DNA of 64,000 nt from M3007 sp041392625 (GTDB lineage: Bacteria > Bacteroidota > Bacteroidia > Chitinophagales > Saprospiraceae): NCBI GenBank assembly GCA_041392625.1, contig JAWKLR010000018.1, forward strand, positions 1 to 64,000, read 5' to 3'. Shown here piece by piece: positions 44,869 through 53,891 of the stretch. The notes under the pieces are model-generated. The model made no database searches and was not told where the DNA came from. It was given only the letters and a program-made list of their open reading frames with translations. The position numbers and the translations under genes are program-made. Positions within the stretch are counted from its first letter, which is position 1. Every line of letters starts with the position of its first letter.

Positions 44869-45044
44869 ACTCCAACCAGCCTTCGGTGTGATTTCAAGGC
44901 CAAAGCCCCGTTGTTTCAAAGAGAAACACATAAAAAATCAGATAAGCAGTCCATAATTTTTGTTTCAGAAAAAAAAAGCTGGATTTTTTGGCAGCCTTAG
45001 CATCCGTTTACTGCTGAGGCCATCTGGTTTATCCAACGTACAAA

Positions 45045-46214
45045 ATGAAAGCTTTCTTACTTACCCTGCTCATGCTGGGAGCCTTCTGTTCCTGTCAGAG
45101 CGATTCCGAACACACATCCGGAGCAAACTCTGCTGGTGATACTGTGGTGGTGGTTCAGTCTGAAAATCTGAAACAAATAGATTACACCTTGCTTCTGGAG
45201 CAGCGCAACTATTTCAAGGCGCCTGAAGCCAAAATCATCAGCTACCTCGGGGAGGAACTCGTGCGCTATTACCATTACAATTCCAAAATTTACATCGAGC
45301 GGATCGCAGCCGACGGTGAAATCCGCTGGAAAAAGCAATTCTTCTTTGGCGTCAACAACGTCATGAATGAGCTGGCGAAAGGTCCGGATGATCGCATTTA
45401 CTGCCTGTCCCGAACCTTTGATGACGAGCACCAGATCAATGCCACGCTTTTTTGCCTGGATCAAGACGGCGAACTCCAATGGAAGAAAATGTTGGGAAAT
45501 TTGAAAGCAGACCATTTCCTGCTGCACGATCAAACGATTTCTCTGATTGGCTATACCGGAGACCTGGAGTCCTACACCCTGATCCAGACGGATCTGGATG
45601 GCGATGTCAAAAAGGAACAAGGAATAAAGAAACTCCAGTTTTTCAATCTCAGCAAAATGGCACTTGATCAGGACGGAAACTACCTCATGTTTGGAGGCAA
45701 AACCCCACCGACCCAGGCCAATCAATCCGATATCCTTATTTTAAAAATGAGCCCGAAAGGCAAAATCCTGAAACGCTTTGAGATAGGCTCACCGCAAAAC
45801 GATTGGGCATCCGACGGACTTTGCCTCCCCGATGGGCGCATCCTGTGCATTGCGGGATGGGAAGCAGACATGAGCACCAACAAACACCAGAAAAAAATTC
45901 TGTGCCTCGACCCCAAACTCAAACTACTTTGGGAGCGGCGGCTCCAGTTCGCCAACAGCTGGACCGACAACAGCCTGCTTTTTCAGGATAAAAACCAACA
46001 TTTGTATTCCATTTCAAGCGGTACCACACCCGAAGGGGGCAATTCCATTTACCTGATTTCCTACAGCGAAACCGGTCAAATGGAAAACATATATTACCTT
46101 CCGGAGTCAAGCCGGGTTTTTGCCCCCTATGGCGTCAGCGTAGCCGTCAATAATGCCATCCGCATTTCAACGAATGCAGGTATTGTTGAGGTGCAACCAG
46201 ATGCAATTAAATAA
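45045..46214 (+). CDS. Lipoprotein with PQQ-like beta-propeller
   Basis: 389 residues. The lipoprotein signal MKAFLLTLLMLGAFCSCQ has two candidate cysteines (15 and 17). The body consists of repeated blades of the type RIAADGEIRWKKQF, LDQDGELQWKKML and LKMSPKGKILKRFEIG, the W-containing pattern of PQQ-like beta-propellers. No catalytic residues were recognised. It probably acts as a cell-surface or periplasmic binding scaffold. It is 44 bases upstream of the next unknown gene, so the two likely form an operon. Its style resembles the T9SS cargo at 14875-16416, but it lacks a sorting domain. Confidence 0.7.
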   Translation: MKAFLLTLLMLGAFCSCQSDSEHTSGANSAGDTVVVVQSENLKQIDYTLLLEQRNYFKAPEAKIISYLGEELVRYYHYNSKIYIERIAADGEIRWKKQFFFGVNNVMNELAKGPDDRIYCLSRTFDDEHQINATLFCLDQDGELQWKKMLGNLKADHFLLHDQTISLIGYTGDLESYTLIQTDLDGDVKKEQGIKKLQFFNLSKMALDQDGNYLMFGGKTPPTQANQSDILILKMSPKGKILKRFEIGSPQNDWASDGLCLPDGRILCIAGWEADMSTNKHQKKILCLDPKLKLLWERRLQFANSWTDNSLLFQDKNQHLYSISSGTTPEGGNSIYLISYSETGQMENIYYLPESSRVFAPYGVSVAVNNAIRISTNAGIVEVQPDAIK

Positions 46215-46258
46215 ACAAACCCTGTAACCTGTTGTTTCTAAAAATAAACTCCCTGAAC

Positions 46259-46816
46259 ATGTCAATAGACGATCAAGACCTGAGCAATTTCAAGCGAAAA
46301 GTAAGTCAGTACCAGGAAATCCTGGCAAACACAGAAAAATACCGGGAAAAGTGGAAGAAAGAACTGCGGAATGAAACCTTGAATTTTCTGGAAAAAGCCG
46401 CAACTGAAGCCGGACTTTCCTGTTCGGTGGAACACCGCGCAGACATAACCAACCTGGAGGCCGTTGTGCTTTCTTTGGGCAGCAGCAACAGCGGACTGGG
46501 CGAACCAGTAGGAGACGGCATGCACCGCGACCTGATTAAACAAAACGGTTCACTCGTGTACCAGCAACTTTTCAACGGAAAAGTACTTGTGCTGATCAAC
46601 TATCCATTCATTGAAAAATACGGGCAGCCGCAGCCGCCCAAAACCCTGGCAATCTATCGGCCGGAAGAACTCAAATCCGCCTATTTCATGCGGCACCTGG
46701 AGACCTTCGTGACCGAAATGATCAATTGGGAAGATTACGACGACGACCAGCCAGAACCAAACCAGCGCATCGGCTTCAAACTCAACTTTGAACAGGAAAA
46801 CGCCATCCCAGACTAG
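46259..46816 (+). CDS. Unknown cytoplasmic protein
   Basis: 185 residues from the ATG at 46259. The earlier part of the open frame overlaps the end region of the gene before it and is not needed. The N-terminal 60 residues are charged and helical (NFKRKVSQYQEILANTEKYR), probably coiled coil. The middle has VEHRADITNLEAVVLSLGSS and GKVLVLINYPFIEKYG, and the tail is acidic. There is no signal peptide, membrane segment or recognised domain. It follows the propeller lipoprotein in the same direction. A long hairpin follows. Confidence 0.65.
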   Translation: MSIDDQDLSNFKRKVSQYQEILANTEKYREKWKKELRNETLNFLEKAATEAGLSCSVEHRADITNLEAVVLSLGSSNSGLGEPVGDGMHRDLIKQNGSLVYQQLFNGKVLVLINYPFIEKYGQPQPPKTLAIYRPEELKSAYFMRHLETFVTEMINWEDYDDDQPEPNQRIGFKLNFEQENAIPD

Positions 46817-46823
46817 GCAAATT

Positions 46824-46868
46824 GCGATATCCGATTGATGGTTTTAAAAATCAACAATCGGATATCGT
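46824..46868. terminator. Hairpin between converging genes
   Basis: GCGATATCCGATTG / CAATCGGATATCGT, a 14-bp stem with a 17-base AT-rich loop, placed between two converging genes. No strong T-tract, so termination is inferred from position. Confidence 0.5.
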
Positions 46869-46882
46869 AAATCCCGCAGGGC

Positions 46883-47956
46883 TTAGGCCCAGCGAATCAG
46901 GGCGGAACCCCAGGTAAACCCACTGCCAAAGGCCGCGAGACAAACCAAATCGCCGGACTTGATTTTTCCGGCTTCCCAGGCTTCACACAAAGCAATCGGC
47001 ACAGAAGCCGCTGTGGTATTCCCAAATTTTTGGATATTGTTCCAAACCTGATCGTCGGAAAGACCCAGGCGCTTTTGCACAAACTGACTGATCCGCAGGT
47101 TGGCCTGGTGCGGGATCAGCATGTTGATATCAGAAGGCTTCAGGCCCTGATCTTCCAGGGCCTCCACAATCACTGCGGGGAATTTCTGAACGGCCATTTT
47201 AAAGACAAACTGCCCCTCCATATTGGGGTAGTACTGCCCGGTTTCCATCATCTTGGGTGTAATGAAAATCTCGCCCGGTGTATCCGGGTCCGGATAACCG
47301 AAATCGTATTCTTCACCGAGTTTATCCAGGTGGTAGCCACCATGTGCACCGGGGTTGATGAATGCCAATTTTTCGGCATAGGTACCGTCGGAATGCAATT
47401 TAGTTGTGAGGATCCCAACACCTTCTTCCTCTGTCGGTTGCAAAATAGCAGCACCTGCTCCGTCGCCAAAAATCACGGTCACATTTCGACCGCGCGTGGT
47501 GAAATCCAGTCCCATTGAGTGCATTTCAGAACCAACTACCAGTACATTTTTATAGGTCCCGGTACGAATAAACTGATCACCTACCGACAAGCCATACAAA
47601 AAGCCACTGCATTGGTTGCGCACATCCAAGGCGCCGGCTTCGCTGTTGGTAATGCCCAACTCACGTTGCAACAAAACACCACAGCCGGGGAAATAATAGT
47701 CCGGACTGAGAGTGGCAAAAATGATGAAGTCAATTTCCTCCGGGGAAATCCCGGCACGCTCACAGGCAATTTTAGTGGCCTCCGCCCCCATGGTTGCGGT
47801 GGTTTCCTTGTGCTTATTTCCATACCGGCGCTCCTGGATTCCGGTCCGTTCCTGGATCCACTCATCGGAGGTTTCCATGTACTTTGAAAGGTCATCGTTG
47901 GTTACTACACGTTCGGGAACGTAATATCCAATTCCGGCAATTTTACTTCGTAACAT
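46883..47956 (-). CDS. 3-oxoacyl-ACP synthase III family protein (FabH-like)
   Basis: The 357-residue thiolase-fold enzyme condenses acyl-CoA with malonyl-ACP. The catalytic triad is visible: Cys116 in DVRNQCSGFLYGL, His in IPHQANLRISQ and Asn in FGNTTAASVPIAL. GRNVTVIFGDGAGAAIL is the glycine-rich turn. The cysteine loop (NQCSGF) differs from the ACAGF of housekeeping FabH, and the protein is about 30 residues longer. It may be a paralogue with another substrate, for example in branched or aryl-lipid synthesis. No other lipid gene lies next to it, so the housekeeping role cannot be excluded. Confidence 0.85.
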   Translation of the reverse strand: MLRSKIAGIGYYVPERVVTNDDLSKYMETSDEWIQERTGIQERRYGNKHKETTATMGAEATKIACERAGISPEEIDFIIFATLSPDYYFPGCGVLLQRELGITNSEAGALDVRNQCSGFLYGLSVGDQFIRTGTYKNVLVVGSEMHSMGLDFTTRGRNVTVIFGDGAGAAILQPTEEEGVGILTTKLHSDGTYAEKLAFINPGAHGGYHLDKLGEEYDFGYPDPDTPGEIFITPKMMETGQYYPNMEGQFVFKMAVQKFPAVIVEALEDQGLKPSDINMLIPHQANLRISQFVQKRLGLSDDQVWNNIQKFGNTTAASVPIALCEAWEAGKIKSGDLVCLAAFGSGFTWGSALIRWA

Positions 47957-48086
47957 ATAGTTTTATTTTAAGGCTAAACGTCTGTTTCTGGTTTTAGAGA
48001 TCAACTTCTTGTTTTGAACGCAAAACAGAGTCCTCTTGTTCTTTTTTCGCGATTAGAAGCCGCTGAAAATCTAAATTTCGACAAAA

Positions 48087-48980
48087 TCAGGCTCTTTTTC
48101 TCCATAAATAACTGCTATTGACCAGCCACACCCCAAAAATGGTAATTCCCATCCCAAAAAGTGTACCCGGCGTCAGTATCTCGCCCAACAAAAGCCAACC
48201 CAGCAAAACGGCAACCACCGGGTTGATGTAGGTGTATAAGGAAGAAACGGTTGCACTTAAATGCTTCAATGCAAACATATACAATGTAAAGGCAAGCGCC
48301 GAACCAATCAGGATGAGATAGATCATGGCAAGCCAGGCTTTTGTACTGTGGTGGATCACCCAGGTGTCGCCAGACAGCATATGGATTACAAAGCCGCCAA
48401 GCCCACCCGCTGTTACCTGCAAGCCGGAATTAAATATCGGAGAAACATCCGGATCGTTAAATCGTTTGGCCATGACCGTTCCCATCGACCAGGTAAAGCA
48501 GGAGCCAAAACAGGCTAAAATACCCAGGCGGTAGGCCGGATTGAGAAAATCAGCCCAGCCGGATTGAAAGATTACACCCAATCCGCCGAAACCCAACAAT
48601 ACCCCCAGGATGGTTTGTCGGTTCACCTTTTCCCCGCCTCGCCATGCGATGTTTATCAACACCACCACGATGGGCGTCAGGGCCCCGATGACCGCAGAAA
48701 GTCCGGAAGAAACAAACTGCATGCCCCAGGTAATAAACCCATTCCCTCCGGTGATGGTGGAGAGCCCGGTCAGGGCCTGTTTGCCCAAATAGCGCGTATT
48801 GGGCAGTCGGGCCTTGCCCCGTGCAGCAGCCCAGGCCAAAAGCAACAGGCCCGCAGCAGTTTGCCGTATTCCCACCAACAAAAACGGTGGAAAATCATGA
48901 ATCACGTATTTGATGGCGGTGTAGGTGGTCCCCCAGACCACACAAATGACCGCCAGAGCGAGGTAGGCGCGGGTTTGCAT
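48087..48980 (-). CDS. EamA/DMT-family transporter
   Basis: 297 residues with ten predicted membrane helices in two EamA halves (ALAVICVVWGTTYTAIKYV at the start; LILIGSALAFTLYMFALKHL in the second half). The second half has YTYINPVVAVLLGWLLLGE, the signature of this family. Drug/metabolite transporters of this type export amino acids or small metabolites. The substrate is not predictable. It is followed downstream by nothing on its strand for 130 bases. The GH13 gene lies 14 bases upstream on the same strand, so the two are probably co-transcribed. Confidence 0.9.
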   Translation of the reverse strand: MQTRAYLALAVICVVWGTTYTAIKYVIHDFPPFLLVGIRQTAAGLLLLAWAAARGKARLPNTRYLGKQALTGLSTITGGNGFITWGMQFVSSGLSAVIGALTPIVVVLINIAWRGGEKVNRQTILGVLLGFGGLGVIFQSGWADFLNPAYRLGILACFGSCFTWSMGTVMAKRFNDPDVSPIFNSGLQVTAGGLGGFVIHMLSGDTWVIHHSTKAWLAMIYLILIGSALAFTLYMFALKHLSATVSSLYTYINPVVAVLLGWLLLGEILTPGTLFGMGITIFGVWLVNSSYLWRKRA

Positions 48981-48994
48981 GAAGAATTAAGCCT

Positions 48995-50665
48995 TTATTC
49001 TTGACCCAATAAAACGATATCAAATGGGGAGTCGACAAGTGCAACGCCCTCTTTTACTTTTACTTTTTTGCCTGAGTAGTAATCGTACAAAACCGTACCA
49101 TCGGCAAAAATCCCGGCTGCAGGAATACGCTTTGGCCCTGGCTTCATGTCCAGCCCTGCCAGCACAATATCAGTAATCCCCCGGCCTGAATAGGTACGCA
49201 TAAACACGTACGGTTCGGAAGAAATCTTTGCGTGCAAGCCAGCCCCTACTGCCGCATGCGCTCTGCGAAAACGCCCCAACTTTTGCCAATGCTCCAGCAC
49301 ATCCCCAATTTTCTCACCAGTGCGCTCGATGTTTGATTCCAGTTCCTTCCAGTTCATAAACGACCGCAGGGTAGCATCGCCATTGGTGCCCGGAATATCC
49401 AGCTCGCGAGCCGTTTCATCGCCATAATAAATCTGTACAGCACCGGGGCACAACAGGAGTTTTGTTCCCGCTTCCTTGGCTCGTTTCCGTTGCTTATCAA
49501 ACGGCCCGCCATCGTCGTGCGAGCTGATGTAGTTTACCACACTTTTTCCGCGCAGCGGGCCATTCAGACTTTGGGAGTATTTGGTAAAAATATCCTCGTA
49601 ACTCCGGTTGGCATCGCCTTTGAAATCGAAATTGATCAATGCATAAAAGCCATTGGAGAAAAAGTCGACTTTTTTATCGCCAAAATCAAACTGCCGGCCT
49701 GCTGCAACCGAATAATTATACACCTCGCCCACCATGTAAAACGGATTTTTGTCGAGCACTTGATCCGGGTGCTGTAATTTCCATTCTGCAAAAGCCCTTG
49801 CGGCCTCTTTTTCCAGTTCCGACCACACCGTTTCCTCCGTGTGCTTGGCGGTATCGCAGCGCAAGCCATCAATCCCGTATTTTTTGACATAATCGCACAA
49901 CCATTTATAGATGTAAAAACGGGGCGCGCGGGGATATTTGGTGCGGGCAAAAAAGGCATCCAGTTCAGCCATCTCCTGTTCATAGCGGCCCTCTTGCTTC
50001 CATTTTGCTACCAACTGCGGTGGCAAATCGGTGGCCGCATTACTTTCTGTTTTTATGTCGGGCAGATTGGCTACCAGCGTACATTCTACGGTGTTTTTGT
50101 AGGTATCAAATGTGCACTTAGGTTCGGTACGCACCCAGGCATCCGGCCAGATCGGGTCCTGCTGCGTTACCGGACCGGTGTGGTTGACAATCACATCCAT
50201 AATCACCCGAATTTTGTGCTTGTGTGCAGCAGCTACAAAGGCAGCCAACTCGGCTTCCGTCCCAAAATTGGGGTCCAGACTGGTCCAATCCTGCGTCCAG
50301 TACCCATGAAAGCCATAGGTTTTGCCGGTTCCTTCATCAACGGGACCGTGGTTTTGCTCAAAAAACGGAGTAAGCCAAATAGCAGAAACACCGAGTTTAT
50401 CAAAATAACCGGCTTCAATTTTTTCGGTAACTCCTGCCAGGTCGCCCCCCATAAACCCGCGCAATTTTGCTGGTTCTTCAGAGCGGCCAAAGTTGAGGTC
50501 ATTCTCCGGATTCCCGTTTGCGAAACGATCCGTCAGCAAGAAATAAATATTTGCATTTTCCCAAATAAAGGGTGCGTCAGAGCCAAGGGCATCACGAGAA
50601 GCCTTGCGGGGGCCATTGCAGGAAAAAAGAAAGATCAGAGCAAAAAGTATGGATTGGATACGCAT
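48995..50665 (-). CDS. GH13 alpha-amylase-family lipoprotein
   Basis: 556 residues. The lipoprotein signal MRIQSILFALIFLFSC has Cys16 in an LFSC lipobox. The TIM barrel carries the GH13 regions: DVIVNHTGPV (region I), DGLRCDTAKH (region II, nucleophile Asp), FYMVGEVYNY (region III, acid Glu) and YISSHDDGG (region IV Asp). A C-terminal beta domain follows. It should act on alpha-glucans at the cell surface or in the periplasm. There is no SusC/SusD pair nearby; the TonB-dependent receptor at 53892 is not of the SusC type. The EamA gene lies just downstream. Confidence 0.9.
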   Translation of the reverse strand: MRIQSILFALIFLFSCNGPRKASRDALGSDAPFIWENANIYFLLTDRFANGNPENDLNFGRSEEPAKLRGFMGGDLAGVTEKIEAGYFDKLGVSAIWLTPFFEQNHGPVDEGTGKTYGFHGYWTQDWTSLDPNFGTEAELAAFVAAAHKHKIRVIMDVIVNHTGPVTQQDPIWPDAWVRTEPKCTFDTYKNTVECTLVANLPDIKTESNAATDLPPQLVAKWKQEGRYEQEMAELDAFFARTKYPRAPRFYIYKWLCDYVKKYGIDGLRCDTAKHTEETVWSELEKEAARAFAEWKLQHPDQVLDKNPFYMVGEVYNYSVAAGRQFDFGDKKVDFFSNGFYALINFDFKGDANRSYEDIFTKYSQSLNGPLRGKSVVNYISSHDDGGPFDKQRKRAKEAGTKLLLCPGAVQIYYGDETARELDIPGTNGDATLRSFMNWKELESNIERTGEKIGDVLEHWQKLGRFRRAHAAVGAGLHAKISSEPYVFMRTYSGRGITDIVLAGLDMKPGPKRIPAAGIFADGTVLYDYYSGKKVKVKEGVALVDSPFDIVLLGQE

Positions 50666-51034
50666 CTACATAAGTTTAAAATCAAAACAGTTGGCTTTCG
50701 GGCTGGTCCAATATCCGGCAAAATCCTGAACTTTTCCGGATTTCAAAAACCGACCTGAATTTTTGTCGCACAAATCCAGGTGAAGCCGACAAAATGGCTA
50801 CCCTGCTTGCAATTTCCTGCCATTATTTCATCCACAGAGCCTGTTTTTTGCCTTGGCTAAAAATTTGATATATCCTTTTATGTATGCGTTTTCAATTCAC
50901 AATTCCGGATTAAGCGGATGTCTAAAACGCAATGAATGATCAAACAGAATACAGTACCTTTAGATCACTGAAAACGAATGAATAAATTCAGGATTTAGGG
51001 ACTGTCTTTATAACCCTAATTTTTATCCAATACT
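50666..51034. promoter_or_regulatory. Divergent region between GH13 gene and clpB
   Basis: 369 bases without a gene. TACCTTTA (50955-50962) is a possible -7 box for clpB, with no clear -33 and no heat-shock-type inverted repeat recognised. At 50915-50939 the sequence GCGGATGTCTAAAACGCAAT resembles one end of the MITE-like element at 17946-18104, without a matching second end. Confidence 0.4.
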
Positions 51035-53689
51035 ATGACCTACGATAATTTCACAATTAAGGCCCAGGAAGCCATATTGCAGGCCCAGCAAATCGCCGCT
51101 TCGTACGAACAACAGAGCGTCGATACCGCGCATTTGCTTAAGGGCATGCTAAAAATTGACGACTCCGTCACCGATTTTTTGTTGAAAAAAGCCGGTGTCA
51201 TCCTGCCTACTTTCGAACCCGAACTGGACAAACTGGTTTGGGAGACTCCACGTGTGCAGGGAGGGAGTGAAAAACAGTTTTTGACCAACGAGGCCAACAA
51301 GGCCATCGCTGCAGCAAAAGCAACCTTGAAAGACTTCGGAGATGAGTACATTTCCGTCGAACTGATGTTGCTGGGAATTTCAAAAGGCAACGACAAAGCG
51401 GCCAAGCTGCTTCGCAGCCACGGCGCAACCTTTGAGGTACTCAGCAGTGCCGTAAAAGAACTTCGGAAAGGACGAAAAATTACCGACCAGACCACCGAGC
51501 ACGTGTACAACGCGCTCAATAAATACGCCGTCAACCTCACCGAACAGGCTGAGACCGGCAAGTTGGATCCGGTAATTGGCCGCGACGAAGAAATCCGTCG
51601 CGTGATGCACATCCTTAGCCGTCGAAAGAAAAACAATCCCATCCTCATCGGTGATCCCGGTGTAGGTAAGACTGCCATTGTAGAAGGCATTGCCTGGCGC
51701 ATTTACCGACAGGACGTGCCCGAAAACCTGCAATCAAAAAAGATTTTCTCGCTGGATATGGCTGCCCTTATTGCCGGCGCCAAATACAAAGGGGAGTTTG
51801 AAGAACGTTTGAAGGCCGTAATCAAGGAAGTGGTCGACAGCAACGAAGAGGTGATCCTTTTTATTGATGAGATTCACACCCTGGTAGGGGCTGGTGGCGG
51901 ACAAGGATCCATGGACGCAGCCAACATTCTTAAACCGGCTTTGGCCCGCGGAGAATTGCGTACCATCGGTGCTACGACCCTGGACGAATACCAAAAGTAT
52001 TTTGAATCAGATAAAGCGCTTGAGCGTCGCTTCCAGTCGGTGTTTGTCGATGAGCCGAGCATGGAAGACACCATTTCCATCCTACGCGGCTTGCGCGAAC
52101 GCTATGAAAACTACCACAAGGTGCAATTGCTCGACGAGGCCGTTATCGCCGCAGCCGAACTTTCACACCGATATATCAGCGAGCGCAAACTTCCGGATAA
52201 AGCCATCGACCTCATTGATGAGGCATCGGCCAAACTTCGTCTGGAACTCAATTCGGTACCGGATGAAATCGATGAAATGGACCGGAAAGTCCGGCAACTG
52301 GAAATTGAGCGGGAAGCAATAAAACGGGAAAGCGATACCCGGAAGCTGAATGCCATGAACAAGCAAATCGAAGAACTCAATGAAAAATTGGATGCCCTTC
52401 GAAGCAAATGGCAATCAGAAAAGGAAATCGTGGAAAGCATTCAGAACGCCAAGCAAGAACTGGAGGACCTTCAGCTGCGCTACCAGCGTGCTGAGCGTGA
52501 AGGCAACCTGGAGGAAGCTTCTAAAATCAAATTTGAGGACATCCCCAAGCAGGAAGCCTTCCTGAAAGTTTCTAAGGAAAAACTGGCTGAAATTGCACCA
52601 GACAACCGAATGACCACCCAGACTGTAACCGGAAACGACATTGCAGAGGTGGTAGCACGATGGACCGGAATTCCGGTTTCAAAAATGATGCAAAGCGAGC
52701 GGGAACGTTTGCTTCACCTGGAGGCAGAATTGCACAAGCGTGTAATCGGCCAGGACGAAGCGGTTGTTGCCGTTTCTGATGCAATCCGGAGAAACCGGGC
52801 CGGACTCAGCGATCCCGACAAGCCCATTGGATCGTTTATTTTCTGCGGTCCAACGGGGGTTGGTAAAACGGAGTTGGCCAAAGCCCTCGCAGACGTGTTG
52901 TTCGATGATGAAAAAGCCATTACGCGCATTGACATGTCGGAATACCAGGAACGCCACGCCGTGAGCCGTCTGGTGGGAGCCCCTCCCGGATATGTGGGAT
53001 ACGACGAAGGTGGACAATTGACGGAGGCCGTTCGCAGGCGCCCATACACCATCGTCTTGCTCGATGAAATTGAAAAGGCACACCCCGACGTATTCAACGT
53101 CCTGCTCCAGGTACTGGATGACGGGCGACTGACCGACAACAAAGGCCGGACTGCCAGTTTCAAAAACGCCATCATCATCATGACTTCCAACCTGGCAAGT
53201 GATCGGATCATGGAGGTGTTTGAAGATTACGATGAAATGCCCGACAAGCGCAAACACGAAGTGTTTGAAGCAGCAAAAGCAGAAGTTACCGATGCCTTGA
53301 AAATGGAATTGCGGCCGGAGTTTTTGAACCGGATTGATGAAACCATTGTGTTCCATCCATTGCAGAAACACCAGATGCGTCTGATTCTGGACATTATGCT
53401 GCGGGAAGTACGCGAAATGCTGGAACGCCAGGAACTCCACCTGGAGATCAGCGACGATGCAGCCAAACTCCTGACCGAGCACGGCTTCGACCCACAGTAC
53501 GGAGCGCGTCCACTGCAACGCACCCTGCAACGGGAGCTGATCAATGAGTTGGCCAAACATGTACTGGCAGGAAACTATGTAAAAGACGACACCGTATTGA
53601 TTGATGCCAAGGGCACCGAACTCATCTTCGGCCGGGTAGCAACCGTCAACGGAAAGGAAATAACTACGAAAGAATTAGAAATCCAGTAG
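51035..53689 (+). CDS. clpB: ATP-dependent disaggregase ClpB
   Basis: Hexameric Hsp100 chaperone that, with DnaK, pulls proteins out of aggregates. The 884-residue order is: ClpN repeat domain (MTYDNFTIKAQEAILQAQ, VDTAHLLKGML), NBD1 with Walker A GDPGVGKT (about 206) and Walker B VILFIDEIHTL, the long middle coiled coil (about 410-530, with EIDEMDRKVRQLEIEREAIK), NBD2 with GPTGVGKTELAKAL (about 605), and the small C-terminal domain (GFDPQYGARPLQRTLQREL). The middle domain separates ClpB from ClpA/ClpC. A strong terminator follows 31 bases after the stop. Confidence 0.98.
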   Translation: MTYDNFTIKAQEAILQAQQIAASYEQQSVDTAHLLKGMLKIDDSVTDFLLKKAGVILPTFEPELDKLVWETPRVQGGSEKQFLTNEANKAIAAAKATLKDFGDEYISVELMLLGISKGNDKAAKLLRSHGATFEVLSSAVKELRKGRKITDQTTEHVYNALNKYAVNLTEQAETGKLDPVIGRDEEIRRVMHILSRRKKNNPILIGDPGVGKTAIVEGIAWRIYRQDVPENLQSKKIFSLDMAALIAGAKYKGEFEERLKAVIKEVVDSNEEVILFIDEIHTLVGAGGGQGSMDAANILKPALARGELRTIGATTLDEYQKYFESDKALERRFQSVFVDEPSMEDTISILRGLRERYENYHKVQLLDEAVIAAAELSHRYISERKLPDKAIDLIDEASAKLRLELNSVPDEIDEMDRKVRQLEIEREAIKRESDTRKLNAMNKQIEELNEKLDALRSKWQSEKEIVESIQNAKQELEDLQLRYQRAEREGNLEEASKIKFEDIPKQEAFLKVSKEKLAEIAPDNRMTTQTVTGNDIAEVVARWTGIPVSKMMQSERERLLHLEAELHKRVIGQDEAVVAVSDAIRRNRAGLSDPDKPIGSFIFCGPTGVGKTELAKALADVLFDDEKAITRIDMSEYQERHAVSRLVGAPPGYVGYDEGGQLTEAVRRRPYTIVLLDEIEKAHPDVFNVLLQVLDDGRLTDNKGRTASFKNAIIIMTSNLASDRIMEVFEDYDEMPDKRKHEVFEAAKAEVTDALKMELRPEFLNRIDETIVFHPLQKHQMRLILDIMLREVREMLERQELHLEISDDAAKLLTEHGFDPQYGARPLQRTLQRELINELAKHVLAGNYVKDDTVLIDAKGTELIFGRVATVNGKEITTKELEIQ

Positions 53690-53720
53690 TAGACGAATAA
53701 TTGAGGTGAAGTTAAGTGTA

Positions 53721-53751
53721 GCCGGGCCCGCAATGCGGGCCCGGCTTTTTT
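53721..53751 (+). terminator. Intrinsic terminator of clpB
   Basis: GCCGGGCCCGC-AAT-GCGGGCCCGGC, a perfect 11-bp GC stem, then T6. Confidence 0.95.
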
Positions 53752-53891
53752 ATTTTGCAAACAATCTTTTTTTAAGAATTTACAAGCAAATGTCAGTGAA
53801 AACAAAATATCATACACTGAAATGTATACAAATTACAATTATATATTACATTTACTTACACTCAACCATTTTAATTACCTAATTCTATTGT